A DNA stretch of 64,000 nucleotides from Zeus faber (taxonomy: Eukaryota; Chordata; Actinopteri; Zeiformes; Zeidae). Where the stretch lies: contig OY482864.1 of the NCBI GenBank assembly GCA_960531495.1, positions 8,973,644 to 9,037,643 on the forward strand, in the 5' to 3' direction. The notes beneath the pieces were generated by a model. That model did not search any database, was not told where the DNA came from, and was given only the letters and a program-made list of their open reading frames with translations. Positions 43,125 through 54,658 of the stretch are shown here, piece by piece. Position 1 is the stretch's first letter. Every line of letters begins with the position of its first letter. A program made the translations under genes and the position numbers.

Positions 43125-44148
43125 TACGCCGGGTGAATATTCACAGAGCAAAGTTAAAAAATATCTTTTGTCACAAGGAAAACGTATCTGCAGACAGATG
43201 GTTACGGTAAGCCTTATTTAGCTGGACAAGTGAAATGGGCCCATGTATGTCCTAGGCCAGGGAGGGGCGAATATTTTGGTTCAAGGGCCGGTTACAGTTT
43301 TGAAGACCATGTGAGAGGCCACATTCAAGTTTATTCAAGTTTCCTTTCGGCTTTTTGGCTCATCAAATGAGGAAGAAGCTTCAAAATGGGACTTGACTGT
43401 AGGACATGTTTTGAGCAGAAACTGGCACACAGAATTAAAATCACTATAGAGATACGACAACCGTACAAAATGTAGGTGGAACGATTTAACTGGCTTGGGG
43501 ACAACCCGCTGGTTTGCAGACCATGGCTTTAAACATTCACTTTAAAATTAAAGGAAATTCACACTCTGTATTGTTCACTCGTATTCCTGTATCCGAATTA
43601 CTGCGTGGAGGTGTGGGTAACATGTACAAAAAAAGAGCCATGCAGGACTGACTAACAGTTTTACGCTTTTACTGCGAGCGAGGCAGATATCTTAGTGTTA
43701 AGCACTCTGTGATTTACTTATACAATGTTGTTGGGCTTCACCAGTTGGAAAACCCTACCAAAAATTGGCGAAACTCTTAGTTGTCCCTCTCCACGGAAGT
43801 CTTTAGTAAAAGGCGAAAGGCTTATTCGGGCTGAAGAGAAACCAGAGTAATTAATAAGATTGATGCAAATGATGGAAATGGGTGTTGGTGCCGTCGCCTA
43901 TCAGAATGATGGTCCTGCTTTTTGGCTAGGTGCAGAGCGACTGAAAGGTCTTACATTGACTAGCAGTCCACGCCACCCTTTAACCATCGATTCCAAATCA
44001 GAACAATGAATGGGTGTCACTTATTATGTACAGACAGACTGAGGGAAAGTTTTCTCTGGGATTAAAACAGCAGCACTACTGTGACAGCCTGCTCCGCATT
44101 TCCCTGAAAACCCTGAGACGTGGATGGATCATCAACATACTATTCCAC

Positions 44149-44220
44149 CTCCCCGTCGGGGAATTGAACCCCGGTCTCCTGCGTGACAAGCAGGGATACT
44201 GGCCACTATACTAACGAGGA
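44149..44220 (-). tRNA. tRNA-Asp (GTC), A-type, unit 20
   Basis: Same 72 nt as the unit 2 gene. A candidate functional copy. Confidence 0.93.
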
Positions 44221-45244
44221 TACGCCGGGTGAATATTCACAGAGCAAAGTTAAAAAATATCTTTTGTCACAAGTAAAACGTATCTGCAGACAGATGGTTA
44301 CGGTAAGCCTAATTTAGCTGGACAAATGAAATGGGCCCATGTATGTCCTAGGCCAGGGATGGGCTAATATTTCTGTTCAAGGGCCGGTTACAGTTTTGAA
44401 GACCATGTGAGAGGCCACATTCAAGTTTATTCAAGTTTCCTTTCGGCTTTTTGGCTCATCAAATGAGGAAGAAGCTTCAAAATGGGACTTGACTGTAGGA
44501 CATGTTTTGAGCAGAAACTGGCACACAGAATAAAAATCGCTTTAGAGATACGACAACCGTTCAAAATGTAGGTGGAACGATTTAACTGGCTTGGGGACAA
44601 CCCGCTGGTTTGCAGACCATGGCTTTAAACATTCACTTTAAAATTAAAGGAAATTCACACTCTGTATTGTTCACTCGTATTCCTGTATCCGAATTACTGC
44701 GTGGAGGTGTGGGTAACATGTACAAAAAAAGAGCCATGCAGGACTGACTAACAGTTTTACGCTTTTACTGCGAGCGAGGCAGATATCTTAGTGTTAAGCA
44801 CTCTGTGATTTACTTATACAATGTTGTTGGGCTTCACCAGTTGGAAAAGCCTACCAAAAATTGGCGAAACTCTTAGTTGTCCCTCTCCACGGAAGTCTTT
44901 AGTAAAAGGCGAAAGGCTTATTCGGGCTGAAGAGAAACCAGAGTAGTTAATAAGATTGATGCAAATGATGGAAATGGGTGTTGGTGCCGTCGCCTATCAG
45001 AATGACGGTCCTGCTTTTTGGCTAGGTGCAGAGCGACTGAAAGGTCTTACATTGACTAGCAGTCCACGCCACCCTTTAACCATCGATTCCAAATCAGAAC
45101 AATGAATGGGTGTCACTTATTATGTACAGACAGACTGAGGGAAAGTTTTCTCTGGGATTAAAACAGCAGCACTACTGTGACAGCCTGCTCCGCATTTGCC
45201 AGAAAAGTCTGAGACGTGGATGTATCATCAACATACTATTCCAC

Positions 45245-45316
45245 CTCCCCGTCGGGGAATTGAACCCCGGTCTCCTGCGTGACAAGCAGGGAAACTGGCC
45301 ACAATACTAACGAGGA
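45245..45316 (-). tRNA. tRNA-Asp (GTC), variant B, unit 21
   Basis: Same 72 nt as the unit 19 gene. Confidence 0.7.
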
Positions 45317-46340
45317 TACGCCGGGTGAATATTCACAGAGCAAAGTTGAAAAATATCTTTTGTCACAAGGAAAACGTATCTGCAGACAGATGGTTACGGT
45401 AAGCCTAATTTAGCTGGACAAATGAAATGGGCCCATGTATGTCCTAGGCCAGGGAGGGGCGAATATTTTGGTTCAAGGGCCGGTTACAGTTTTGAAGACC
45501 ATGTGAGAGGCCACATTCAAGTTTATTCAAGTTTCCTTTCGGCTTTTTGGCTCATCAAATGAGGAAGAAGCTTCAAAATGGGACTTGACTGTAGGACATG
45601 TTTTGAGCAGAAACTGGCACACAGAATTAAAATCGCTTTAGAGATACGACAACCGTACAAAATGTAGGTGGAACGATTTCACTGGCTTGGGGACAACCCG
45701 CTGGTTTTTCAGACCATGGCTTTAATCATTCACTTTAAAATGAAAGGAAATTCACTCTGTATTGTTCACTCGTATTCCTGTATCCGAATTACTGCGTGGA
45801 GGTGTGGGGTAACATGTACAAAAAAAGAGCCATGCAGGACTGACTAACAGTTTTACGCTTTTACTGCGAGCGAGGCAGATATCTTAGTGTTAAGCACTCT
45901 GTGATTTACTTATACAATGTTGTTGGACTTCGCCAGTTGGAAAAGCCTACCAAAAATGGGCGAAACTCTTAGTTGTCCCTCTCCACAGAAGTCTTTAGTA
46001 AAAGGCGAAAGGCTTATTCTGGCTGAAGAGAGACCAGAGTAATGAATAAGATTGATGCATATGATTGGAATGGGTGTTGGTGCTGTCGCCTACCAGAATG
46101 ACGGTCCTGCTTTTTGGCTAGGTGCAGAGCGACTGAAAGGTCTTACATTGACTAGCAGTCCACGCCACCCTTTAACCATCGATTCCAAATCAGAACAATG
46201 AATGGGTGTCACTTATTATGTACAGACAGACTGAGGGAAAGTTTTCTCTGGGATTAAAACAGCAGCACTACTGTGACAGCCTGCTCCGCATTTCCCTGAA
46301 AAGCCTGAGAGGTGGATGGATCATCAACATACTATTCCAC

Positions 46341-46412
46341 CTCCCCGTCGGGGAATTGAACCCCGGTCTCCTGCGTGACAAGCAGGGATACTGGCCACTA
46401 TACTAACGAGGA
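46341..46412 (-). tRNA. tRNA-Asp (GTC), A-type, unit 22
   Basis: Same 72 nt as the unit 2 gene. The 5' flank has tatgtcgg in place of tacgccgg, and the octamer motif of this unit is mutated (tgcatatg). Confidence 0.92.
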
Positions 46413-47436
46413 TATGTCGGGTGAATATTCACAGAGCAAAGTTAAAAAATATCTTTTGTCACAAGGAAAACGTATCTGCAGACAGATGGTTACGGTAAGC
46501 CTAATTTAGCTGGACAAATGAAATTGGCCCATGTATGTCCTAGGCCAGGGATGGGCTAATATTTCTGTTCATGGGCCGGTTACAGTTTTGAAGACCATGT
46601 GAGAGGCCACATTCAAGTTTATTCAAGTTTCCTTTCGGCTTTTTGGCTCATCAAATGAGGAAGAAGCTTCAAAATGTGACTTGACTGTAGGACATGTTTT
46701 GAGCAGAAACTGGCACACAGAATTAAAATCGCTTTAGAGATACGACAACCGTACAAAATGTAGGTGGAACGATTTAACTGGCTTGGGGACAACCCGCTGG
46801 TTTGCAGACCATGGCTTTAAACATTCACTTTAAAATTAAAGGAAATTCACACTCTGTATTGTTCACTCGTATTCCTGTATCCGAATTACTGCGTGGAGGT
46901 GTGGGTAACATGTACAAAAAAAGAGCCATGCAGGACTGACTAACAGTTTTACGCTTTTACTGCGAGCGAGGCAGATATCTTAGTGTTAAGCACTCTGTGA
47001 TTTACTTATACAATGTTGTTGGGCTTCACCAGTTGGAAAAGCCTACCAAAAATTGGCGAAACTCTTAGTTGTCCCTCTCCACGGAAGTCTTTAGTAAAAG
47101 GCGAAAGGCTTATTCGGGCTGAAGAGAAACCAGAGTAATTACTAAGATTGATGCAAATGATGGAAATGGGTGTTGGTGCCGTCGCCTATCAGAATGACGG
47201 TCCTGCTTTTTGGCTAGGTGCAGAGCGACTGAAAGGTCTTACATTGACTAGCAGTCCACGCCACCCTTTAACCATCGATTCCAAATCAGAACAATGAATG
47301 GGTGTCACTTATTCTGTACAGACAGACTGAGGGAAAGTTTTCTCTGGGATTAAAACAGCAGCACTACTGTGACAGCCTGCTCCGCATTTGCCAGAAAAGT
47401 CTGAGACGTGGATGTATCATCAACATACTATTCCAC

Positions 47437-47508
47437 CTCCCCGTCGGGGAATTGAACCCCGGTCTCCTGCGTGACAAGCAGGGAAACTGGCCACAATACT
47501 AACGAGGA
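47437..47508 (-). tRNA. tRNA-Asp (GTC), variant B, unit 23
   Basis: Same 72 nt as the unit 19 gene. Confidence 0.7.
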
Positions 47509-48308
47509 TACGCCGGGTGAATATTCACAGAGCAAAGTTAAAAAATATCTTTTGTCACAAGGAAAACGTATCTGCAGACAGATGGTTACGATAAGCCTTA
47601 TTTAGCTGGACAAATGAAATGGGCCCATGTATGTCCTAGGCCAGGGAGGGGCGAATATTTTGGTTCAAGGGCCGGTTACAGTTTTGAAGACCATGTGAGA
47701 GGCCACATTCAAGTTTATTCAAGTTTCCTTTCGGCTTTTTGGCTCATCAAATGAGGAAGAAGCTTCAAAATGGGACTTGACTGTAGGACATGTTTTGAGC
47801 AGAAACTGGCACACAGAATTAAAATCGCTTTAGAGATACGACAACCGTACAAAATGTAGGTGGAACGATTTAACTGGCTTGGGGACAACCCGCTGGTTTT
47901 TCAGACCATGGCTTTAATCATTCACGTTAAAATGAAAGGAAATTCACTCTGTATTGTTCACTCGTATTCCTGTATCCGAATTACTGCGTGGAGGTGTGGG
48001 GTAACATGTACAAAAAAAGAGCCATGCAGGACTGACTAACAGTTTTACGCTTTTACTGCAACGAGGCAGATATCTTAGTGTTAAGCACTCTGTGATTTAC
48101 TTATACAATGTTGTTGGGCTTCACCAGTTGGAAAAGCCTACCAAAAATTGGCGAAACTCTTAGTTGTCCCTCTCCACGGAAGTCTTTAGTAAAAGGCGGT
48201 TTATGTGGTTTTTATTCACAACATAATCAAAACATACAATCAATCAAGGCATAGAAGGACAACTGTCCAACAAATCTTTGCGGGTAACAATTCACACAAT
48301 CCCAAACA

Positions 48309-51300
48309 CTACACCAAGCCCAAACCCCCTTTCCACCTCTCTAGGGCCGCGTGCTGCCCCCATCTCCCCATGTCTGCCCTGATCCTCCCTCTCACCTCCC
48401 CCTCCACCCTCCTTATGACCCCCTCCACCCCACAGTCCCTCCCGAGCCTGATGAGGTCCTGCCTGGCCACCCACAATCCCTTCTTGAAGAGGCTTATGAG
48501 CAGCCAGAGCAGGAAACCTTCCCTCCTGTTCCCCCCTCTACCCACCCCCCTCTCCACACTGGTCCAGGTCAGGTTGAACCCTCTCCTCACCCTCCTTAGT
48601 AGCGCCCCCGCCCTCGCCCACACCACCCCTGCGAAAGGGCAGTCCCACATGACATGAGCGATGGTTTCCTCCTCCGAGCACGCGACTCGGGGGCACCCAG
48701 GGGATGTCGCCAAGTCCCGCCGGTACAAGGTGGTACGTACCGGCAGTGCTTTCTGGAGGCATGACCAGTTCAGGTCCTTGAGCCCATTATCCAGGCCGGG
48801 AGGCTGGACCGCCAGCCAGACTGCCGCCGGAATCCCTACGGCAGCCGGTGCGGTCACCCCCCGCCTCGTCTCGGCGTAGAGCCTCCTCTGGTCCAGCCCC
48901 AAACCCCCCTCCCAAGCCTGGGGGTGAGCCCGAAGCCACTTCGCCGCATGGCCATAGTGCCATGGCATCTGCTCTGACCGGGGCCCCAAGTTGCCCAAAG
49001 GCCCCATCACCCTCCTCGCCTGGTAGGAGAAATACAGCCGGAGGAAGTGTCCCGATGGGTGGACCACCGGAGAGGACAGCTCCCTCAACAAAAAGGATAC
49101 AAAATAACCGTCCAGCTTTAGTGGGAGGTGAGGCACGCCCCTTCCGCCCTCCCCGATCGGCGCGTACATCCGGGCCCTCGCCGCATACTCGCACCGGCCT
49201 CCCCACACGAATCCGAACACGAGCCGCGTGAGGGGCGCCCGCATGCTTGCCGGCATCGGGAAGACGTATGACAAGTACAGTAGGGACGGCAACACGTCTG
49301 CCTTCAAAACCAGCACCTTGCCCGTAAGGGTCAGTGTCCTGGATTTCCAGAGGGCGACTTTCCTCTGGACAGCTTCTATTCGCCCGGTCCAATTTACCGT
49401 GGCGCTGTGGGCTGCCTCAAAATCCACCCCGAGTAATCTCAGGGGTCCTACGCAGAGCGGCAGCCCCCCTGGTGCGTCCGTCCTTCCCTTCCACCGCCCA
49501 AAGAACTTGACCGAGGTCTTCGCCAGATTTAGCTCGGCGCCAGACACTCGGCCAAACTCCTGGAAGATCTCCAAGGAGCGGAGCAGGCAGGCATCGCTGT
49601 CCAGCAGCAGGGTGGTGTCATCCGCATACTGGGACAGCTTTACCCTAAGGCCGCCGCTGCCTGGCACCAGCAGTCCCCTCACACCCGGGTCAGCCCGAAT
49701 GGCCGCCGCCAGGGGCTCCATGTAAAGGATGTAGAGCAGGGGTGAAAGCGGACACCCCTGTCTTACCCCTGCGTGCAACCCAAAAGGTTCCCCTAGGTGC
49801 CCGTTAACACAAACCGTGCTCCCCACGGCCGCGTACAACGTACGCAGCCACCCAACGAACAGCTTCCCTAAACCTACTCTCTCTAAGACTCTAAACATAA
49901 AGCCCCAGTGAACCCTATCGAAAGCTTTGGCCTGATCGAGGCCTACCACCATTAGGGGTAGCCCTCTATCTTCCACCCAAGCGATAGCGTCTCTGATGAG
50001 CTGGAGGTTCCACCTCACAGAGCGCCCAGCCACTCCACACGTCTGGTCCACATGGACCGCATCCGGGAGGACTGTGCGCAGACGGTCAGCGAGGACCTTA
50101 GCTAGAAGCTTGTAGTCCACACACAGCATGGTCAATGGCCGCCAGTTATTAAGGTCAGAGGCATCGCCCTTCTTGAAAAGAAGGGAGATCACCCCCCTAG
50201 CCATCGACCCTCCAAGAGCCCCCGCGCGGAGGACCTCGGTCAGCACCTCTAACACCACTGGACCGAGCGCACCCCAAAACTTGAGGTAGAACTCGGCCGG
50301 CAGGCCGTCGATGCCCGGGACCTTTCGCTTTCCCATCCTTCGAAGGGCACCCTCAAGCTCCTCCAGAGTGAGGGGGGTCTCCAAAGCTTCTGCCAGGTCA
50401 GGCGGCACCCGCCGGGCAACCCTCTCTAAGAAGGCTTCTTCCCGGGTCTCATCCACCACCCTTTCACAGAAGAAGGAGCGATAGTGGTCCGTGGCGACCC
50501 TCACCATTGCATCCGCTTCTGTCACCACCTGTCCCTGACTGTCCCTGACCCCCGTGAACACCTGCCGCGCCTTCTCGGTCCTAACCGAGCCGAAGAAAGC
50601 CGCCGAGCACGTCTCATTGCTCTCTGCGAACTCCCGACGCGACCGCAGCAGGTACGCACGGGCCCTACTCTCATAGACTCCCCTAAGCTGCGCTTTAAGG
50701 GTGTCACAAGCCCGCTGGTCTACAGTGCCACCGAGGTTCCCCACGGCATACTCGAGCTCGAGGAGGCGTTGCAGGCGGAGCACCTCCCTCTTCGCCTGCT
50801 TCGCCTTCCTTTTGCTGTACCTGATGGCGTGGGCTTTAATCCTCTCCTTTGCCACTTCCCACCACTCTACCACTCCGGCACATAGAGGCCTGAGCCCCTC
50901 GAGACCCCGGAAAACCCCGGCGAAGCTGGCATCGAACTCGTCCTCCTCGAGGATACTCGGATTTAACTTCCAGTACCCCAGACCGAAGACCGGGGCACAG
51001 GACCGGACCCGGAGAAGGACCCCATCGTGGTCCGAGAAAAAGACGGGGAGCACCCGCCCAGACAGCACGCCCAAGGACCTTGAAAGAAAGACATAGTCCA
51101 GCCTCCTCGCACTCCCCTGGGTGTTTCGCCATGTGGGACCATCCAGTCGCGGGGTGACCACCCTCCCCCCGTCCACCAGCCCGTGCCCCGCCATGAAACC
51201 CTTGACAAAAACCCCGCTCGTGTCCCTCCCTATATCTAAGTTAAAATCCCCCCCAATGATCACCTGTCTGTTGGTGGCCAGGTGTGGTCCCAGACCGGCC

Positions 51301-51671
51301 ACCGTCTCCCTCCTCTCCCTCGTTCCCTGCGGCCCATAAAAAACAAAGACCCTCAAACAAAGACCCCTGTATGTGATGTCCGCTCCCAGCACCCTCCCCT
51401 GCTCCACAACATACACCCCCTCTACCCTCACCCCCCTGTCCCCGAAAAGAATACCCACCCCTGAACTGTGAACCCCCCCCACACTCCAGACTGACCCCCC
51501 CTTGTCCCACTCCCTCGCAAAAATTCCCACGTCCCTCTCATCCCTCAAATGAACCTCTTGCAGCAAACAAATTGTGCACCCCAAACCCCCAACAAAATCA
51601 AAGACTGCCCTCCTCTTAACTGAGTTCCTCATCCCCCGTGCATTGATTGTGACGACCCCCAGACAATTCAT
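48309..51671 (-). CDS. LINE ORF2, copy 6 (intact)
   Basis: 1,120 codons. All endonuclease and reverse transcriptase catalytic residues are as in copy 5, with NARG intact. The private change F36 to L lies three residues before metal-binding E39 (CLLQE in place of CFLQE). Together with its open ORF1 this is one of the best candidates for an active element. Confidence 0.92.
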   Translation of the reverse strand: MNCLGVVTINARGMRNSVKRRAVFDFVGGLGCTICLLQEVHLRDERDVGIFAREWDKGGSVWSVGGVHSSGVGILFGDRGVRVEGVYVVEQGRVLGADITYRGLCLRVFVFYGPQGTRERRETVAGLGPHLATNRQVIIGGDFNLDIGRDTSGVFVKGFMAGHGLVDGGRVVTPRLDGPTWRNTQGSARRLDYVFLSRSLGVLSGRVLPVFFSDHDGVLLRVRSCAPVFGLGYWKLNPSILEEDEFDASFAGVFRGLEGLRPLCAGVVEWWEVAKERIKAHAIRYSKRKAKQAKREVLRLQRLLELEYAVGNLGGTVDQRACDTLKAQLRGVYESRARAYLLRSRREFAESNETCSAAFFGSVRTEKARQVFTGVRDSQGQVVTEADAMVRVATDHYRSFFCERVVDETREEAFLERVARRVPPDLAEALETPLTLEELEGALRRMGKRKVPGIDGLPAEFYLKFWGALGPVVLEVLTEVLRAGALGGSMARGVISLLFKKGDASDLNNWRPLTMLCVDYKLLAKVLADRLRTVLPDAVHVDQTCGVAGRSVRWNLQLIRDAIAWVEDRGLPLMVVGLDQAKAFDRVHWGFMFRVLERVGLGKLFVGWLRTLYAAVGSTVCVNGHLGEPFGLHAGVRQGCPLSPLLYILYMEPLAAAIRADPGVRGLLVPGSGGLRVKLSQYADDTTLLLDSDACLLRSLEIFQEFGRVSGAELNLAKTSVKFFGRWKGRTDAPGGLPLCVGPLRLLGVDFEAAHSATVNWTGRIEAVQRKVALWKSRTLTLTGKVLVLKADVLPSLLYLSYVFPMPASMRAPLTRLVFGFVWGGRCEYAARARMYAPIGEGGRGVPHLPLKLDGYFVSFLLRELSSPVVHPSGHFLRLYFSYQARRVMGPLGNLGPRSEQMPWHYGHAAKWLRAHPQAWEGGLGLDQRRLYAETRRGVTAPAAVGIPAAVWLAVQPPGLDNGLKDLNWSCLQKALPVRTTLYRRDLATSPGCPRVACSEEETIAHVMWDCPFAGVVWARAGALLRRVRRGFNLTWTSVERGVGRGGNRREGFLLWLLISLFKKGLWVARQDLIRLGRDCGVEGVIRRVEGEVRGRIRADMGRWGQHAALERWKGGLGLV

Positions 51672-51775
51672 TTAACACAGGTGATGAAAACCAAAATCGT
51701 GCCCTGAAAATCCTCCGACCCAAAAAACGCAAAAAAGAACGATACCCCCATCTAAACACGGCAGCGACCCCACCA

Positions 51776-53293
51776 TCAGTCATACAGCCCCAACACCATG
51801 TCCTCCGGGCTCTCCTCCATAAGTTGACCCCAGGAATAGGGCATGTTGTTGGGGGAGGCAGGGGGACCCCATGACCCCCCCTGCCCGTCGTCCTCAAAAA
51901 GGGCGGGGCTTTCCTCCAGAGGGGGAGGCTTCCCACCGACCTCCGCTGCCACTCCCTCGCTTTGGCCCGCCCTGTCCACGACACCCCCTGCCACTTCCCT
52001 CATCTTCTTGGGGGCCTCCTTGCCCAACTGGTGGTGGTCCCTCCTCTTCCTCTGGGTCGCGGCCTGGGGGCCTGGCCCGGCGGAATCTGCTGGCGGTGAT
52101 ACCTCGGGAGGGACCTGCGCAGGGGGAGGGAACGCCGCAGGAAGCCCTTCCACAGGTGGAGCCGCCTTCGGCTTGGCCACCACAGGGAGAGCCTCCCCAG
52201 GATCCGCCACAGGATGTGCGGCTGCCACAGGGGGAGCCGCCCCGGGGGCCGTGGCTGCGGCCGGAGCAGGAGGAGATCCCGCGGGAGAAGCCTTTCCGGG
52301 GACCACCGCAGGAGGAGCCGATGTCTTTTTCCCCGTCGCCGGAGGTGCCGCCGCACTTGGCGCCGAGACCGCCGCTCCTGGCACAGCCAGCGCCAAATCC
52401 GGAGGCCCCTGGGGCCGGCACACCGGGACGGGGGCCACCGGCACCGGCACCGAAACCGTAGGCGGGTCAGCCGCGACTGCCGCCGCGGAAGGAGGGGGCG
52501 CTGACTCCGCAGCCGGTCGATCCGGCTCCCCCTTGGGGCCGCCTATGACCCTCAGAGCGGCCACGTAGGCCCTGCTGCACCCCTTGGCGAGGTGCTCAGG
52601 CGACCCGCAGATATGGCAGGCCCTTGGCATCGGACACTCCCTTGCCTCATGCCCAAGGGCCTGACAGAACCTGCACCTCTGCTGGCCACATTCTCCCTCC
52701 GCGTGGCCGCTAGCCCTGCACCTACGGCAGAAAGCCGGCTGCCTCGAATAAAACAGGTAGCCCCGATCCGCCCCGATGTTGAAAAACGCCGGGGGGTGGG
52801 CCAAACCCCCCACCCCCGCCGCGTCCTGCCCCAGGAGGACCTGATACTGGCGCTTACCTGTCCAGATGCCGTTGCTGTCCCTCAGGCGCCTCGGAGACGT
52901 CAGCACCTCCGCGTACCTCCCCAGGAAGGCCGCCACAGCCTGGTCCGACACGTACGGATTGTACATGTGGACCGTCACCACCCGAAAGTTCGGTCTGTCG
53001 AGGCTTTGCAGGTTGAAGAGGGAGACTGGCCTTGCTCCCGCTTGCCGCTGGCTCTCCTCCAGGGCCCTGTCACACACCTCCTGTCCCAGGAAGGTGACAT
53101 CGAAGCTCCTCTCTGCGTTGTTGGTCTGCAGGCAGAGTAGGTCCTCCACCTTCAGCTTCAGGGCCCCAAGCAGGACAGCCCTCCCAAACAGCTCCCTGGT
53201 CATCATGGGCTCCTTCTCCTCCTTCCACTGGTACCGCAGCGTAGCCCTCAGCCCCGCCCTCGGGACCGACTGTGAGGTTCCAGCCTGCGCCAT
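51776..53293 (-). CDS. LINE ORF1, copy 6 (intact)
   Basis: 505 codons, all three CCHC knuckles intact. Small private changes include R82 to Q and V272 to A, and R to S near the basic patch (GQSEGVA). Confidence 0.9.
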   Translation of the reverse strand: MAQAGTSQSVPRAGLRATLRYQWKEEKEPMMTRELFGRAVLLGALKLKVEDLLCLQTNNAERSFDVTFLGQEVCDRALEESQRQAGARPVSLFNLQSLDRPNFRVVTVHMYNPYVSDQAVAAFLGRYAEVLTSPRRLRDSNGIWTGKRQYQVLLGQDAAGVGGLAHPPAFFNIGADRGYLFYSRQPAFCRRCRASGHAEGECGQQRCRFCQALGHEARECPMPRACHICGSPEHLAKGCSRAYVAALRVIGGPKGEPDRPAAESAPPPSAAAVAADPPTVSVPVPVAPVPVCRPQGPPDLALAVPGAAVSAPSAAAPPATGKKTSAPPAVVPGKASPAGSPPAPAAATAPGAAPPVAAAHPVADPGEALPVVAKPKAAPPVEGLPAAFPPPAQVPPEVSPPADSAGPGPQAATQRKRRDHHQLGKEAPKKMREVAGGVVDRAGQSEGVAAEVGGKPPPLEESPALFEDDGQGGSWGPPASPNNMPYSWGQLMEESPEDMVLGLYD

Positions 53294-53398
53294 GTTGCAG
53301 CTGTGGTGTGTTGGCTCTCCAAATGCAAAAAAAGCTCCCTTCCACACGACACTTGACTCCCCAGGCAGGTTTCAACAGTGATTTCTGAAGGTGTAATA

Positions 53399-53436
53399 CA
53401 CCTTCATGATCACTGTCTCCCCTCCCGGGTAAGTAT
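53399..53436 (-). other. U1 snRNA-like 5' head of LINE copy 6
   Basis: Identical to the copy 5 head, with the complete fold-back partner at 53379-53398. Confidence 0.8.
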
Positions 53437-53785
53437 CGTTAGTAAAAGGCGAAAGGCTTATTCGGGCTGAAGAGAAACCAGAGCAATTAATAAGATTGAT
53501 GCAAATGATGGAAATGGGTGTTGGTGCCGTCGCCTATCAGAATGACGGTCCTGCTTTTTGGCTAGGTGCAGAGCGACTGAAAGGTCTTACATTGACTAGC
53601 AGTCCACGCCACCTTTTAACCATCGATTCCAAATCAGAACAATGAATGGGTGTCACTTATTATGTACAGACAGACTGAGGGAAAGTTTTTTCCTGGGATT
53701 AAAACAGCAGCAATACTGTGACAGCCTGCTCCGCATTTTCCTGAAAACCCTGAGACGTGGATGAATAATCAACATACTATCCCAC

Positions 53786-53857
53786 CTCCCCGTCGGGGAA
53801 TTGAACCCCGGTCTCCTGCGTGACAAGCAGGGATACTGGCCACTATACTAACGAGGA
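53786..53857 (-). tRNA. tRNA-Asp (GTC), A-type, unit 24
   Basis: Same 72 nt as the unit 2 gene. It lies upstream of LINE copy 6 in the same orientation. Confidence 0.93.
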
Positions 53858-54658
53858 TACGCCGGGTGAATATTCACAGAGCAAAGTTAAAAAATATCTT
53901 TTGTCACAAGGAAAACGTATCTGCAGACAGATGGTTACGGTAAGCCTAATTTAGCTGGACAAATGAAATGGGCCAATGTATGTCCTAGGCCAGGGATGGG
54001 CTAATATTTTGGTTCAAGGGCCGGTTACAGTTTTGAAGACCATGTGAGAGGCCACATTCAAGTTTATTCAAGTTTCCTTTCGGCTTTTTGGCTCATCAAA
54101 TGAGGAAGAAGCTTCAAAATGGGACTTGACTGTAGGACATGTTTTGAGCAGAAACTGGCACACAGAATTAAAATCGCTTTAGAGATACGACAACCGTACA
54201 AAATGTAGGTGGAACGATTTAACTGGCTTGGGGACAACCCGCTGGTTTGCAGACCATGGCTTTAAACATTCACTTTAAAATTAAAGGAAATTCACACTCT
54301 GTATTGTTCACTCGTATTCCTGTATCCGAATTACTGCGTGGAGGTGTGGGTAACATGTACAAAAAAAGAGCCATGCAGGACTGACTAACAGTTTTACGCT
54401 TTTACTGCGAGCGAGGCAGATATCTTAGTGTTAAGCACTCTGTGATTTACTTATACAATGTTGTTGGGCTTCACCAGTTGGAAAAGCCTACCAAAAATTG
54501 GCGAAACTCTTAGTTGTCCCTCTCCACGGAAGTCTTTAGTAAAAGGCGGTTTATGTGGTTTTTATTCACAACATAATCAAAACATACAATCAATCAAGGC
54601 ATAGAAGGACAACTGTCCAACAAATCTTTGCGGGTAACAATTCACACAATCCCAAACA

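Larger units (their letters stand above)
41305..47880. repeat. Block of six LINE-free units (18-23) alternating A/B
   Basis: tRNA types run A, B, A, B, A, B, and spacer variants alternate in step (gggctaatatttctg after A, ggggcgaatattttgg after B). This indicates a two-unit (~2,192-bp) higher-order repeat. Confidence 0.85.
48199..53438 (-). mobile_element. LINE copy 6: 5.24 kb, full length, both ORFs intact
   Basis: Target duplication at 48186-48198 and 53439-53451. It differs from copy 5 by scattered substitutions only. It sits in the unit directly before that of copy 7. Confidence 0.96.
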
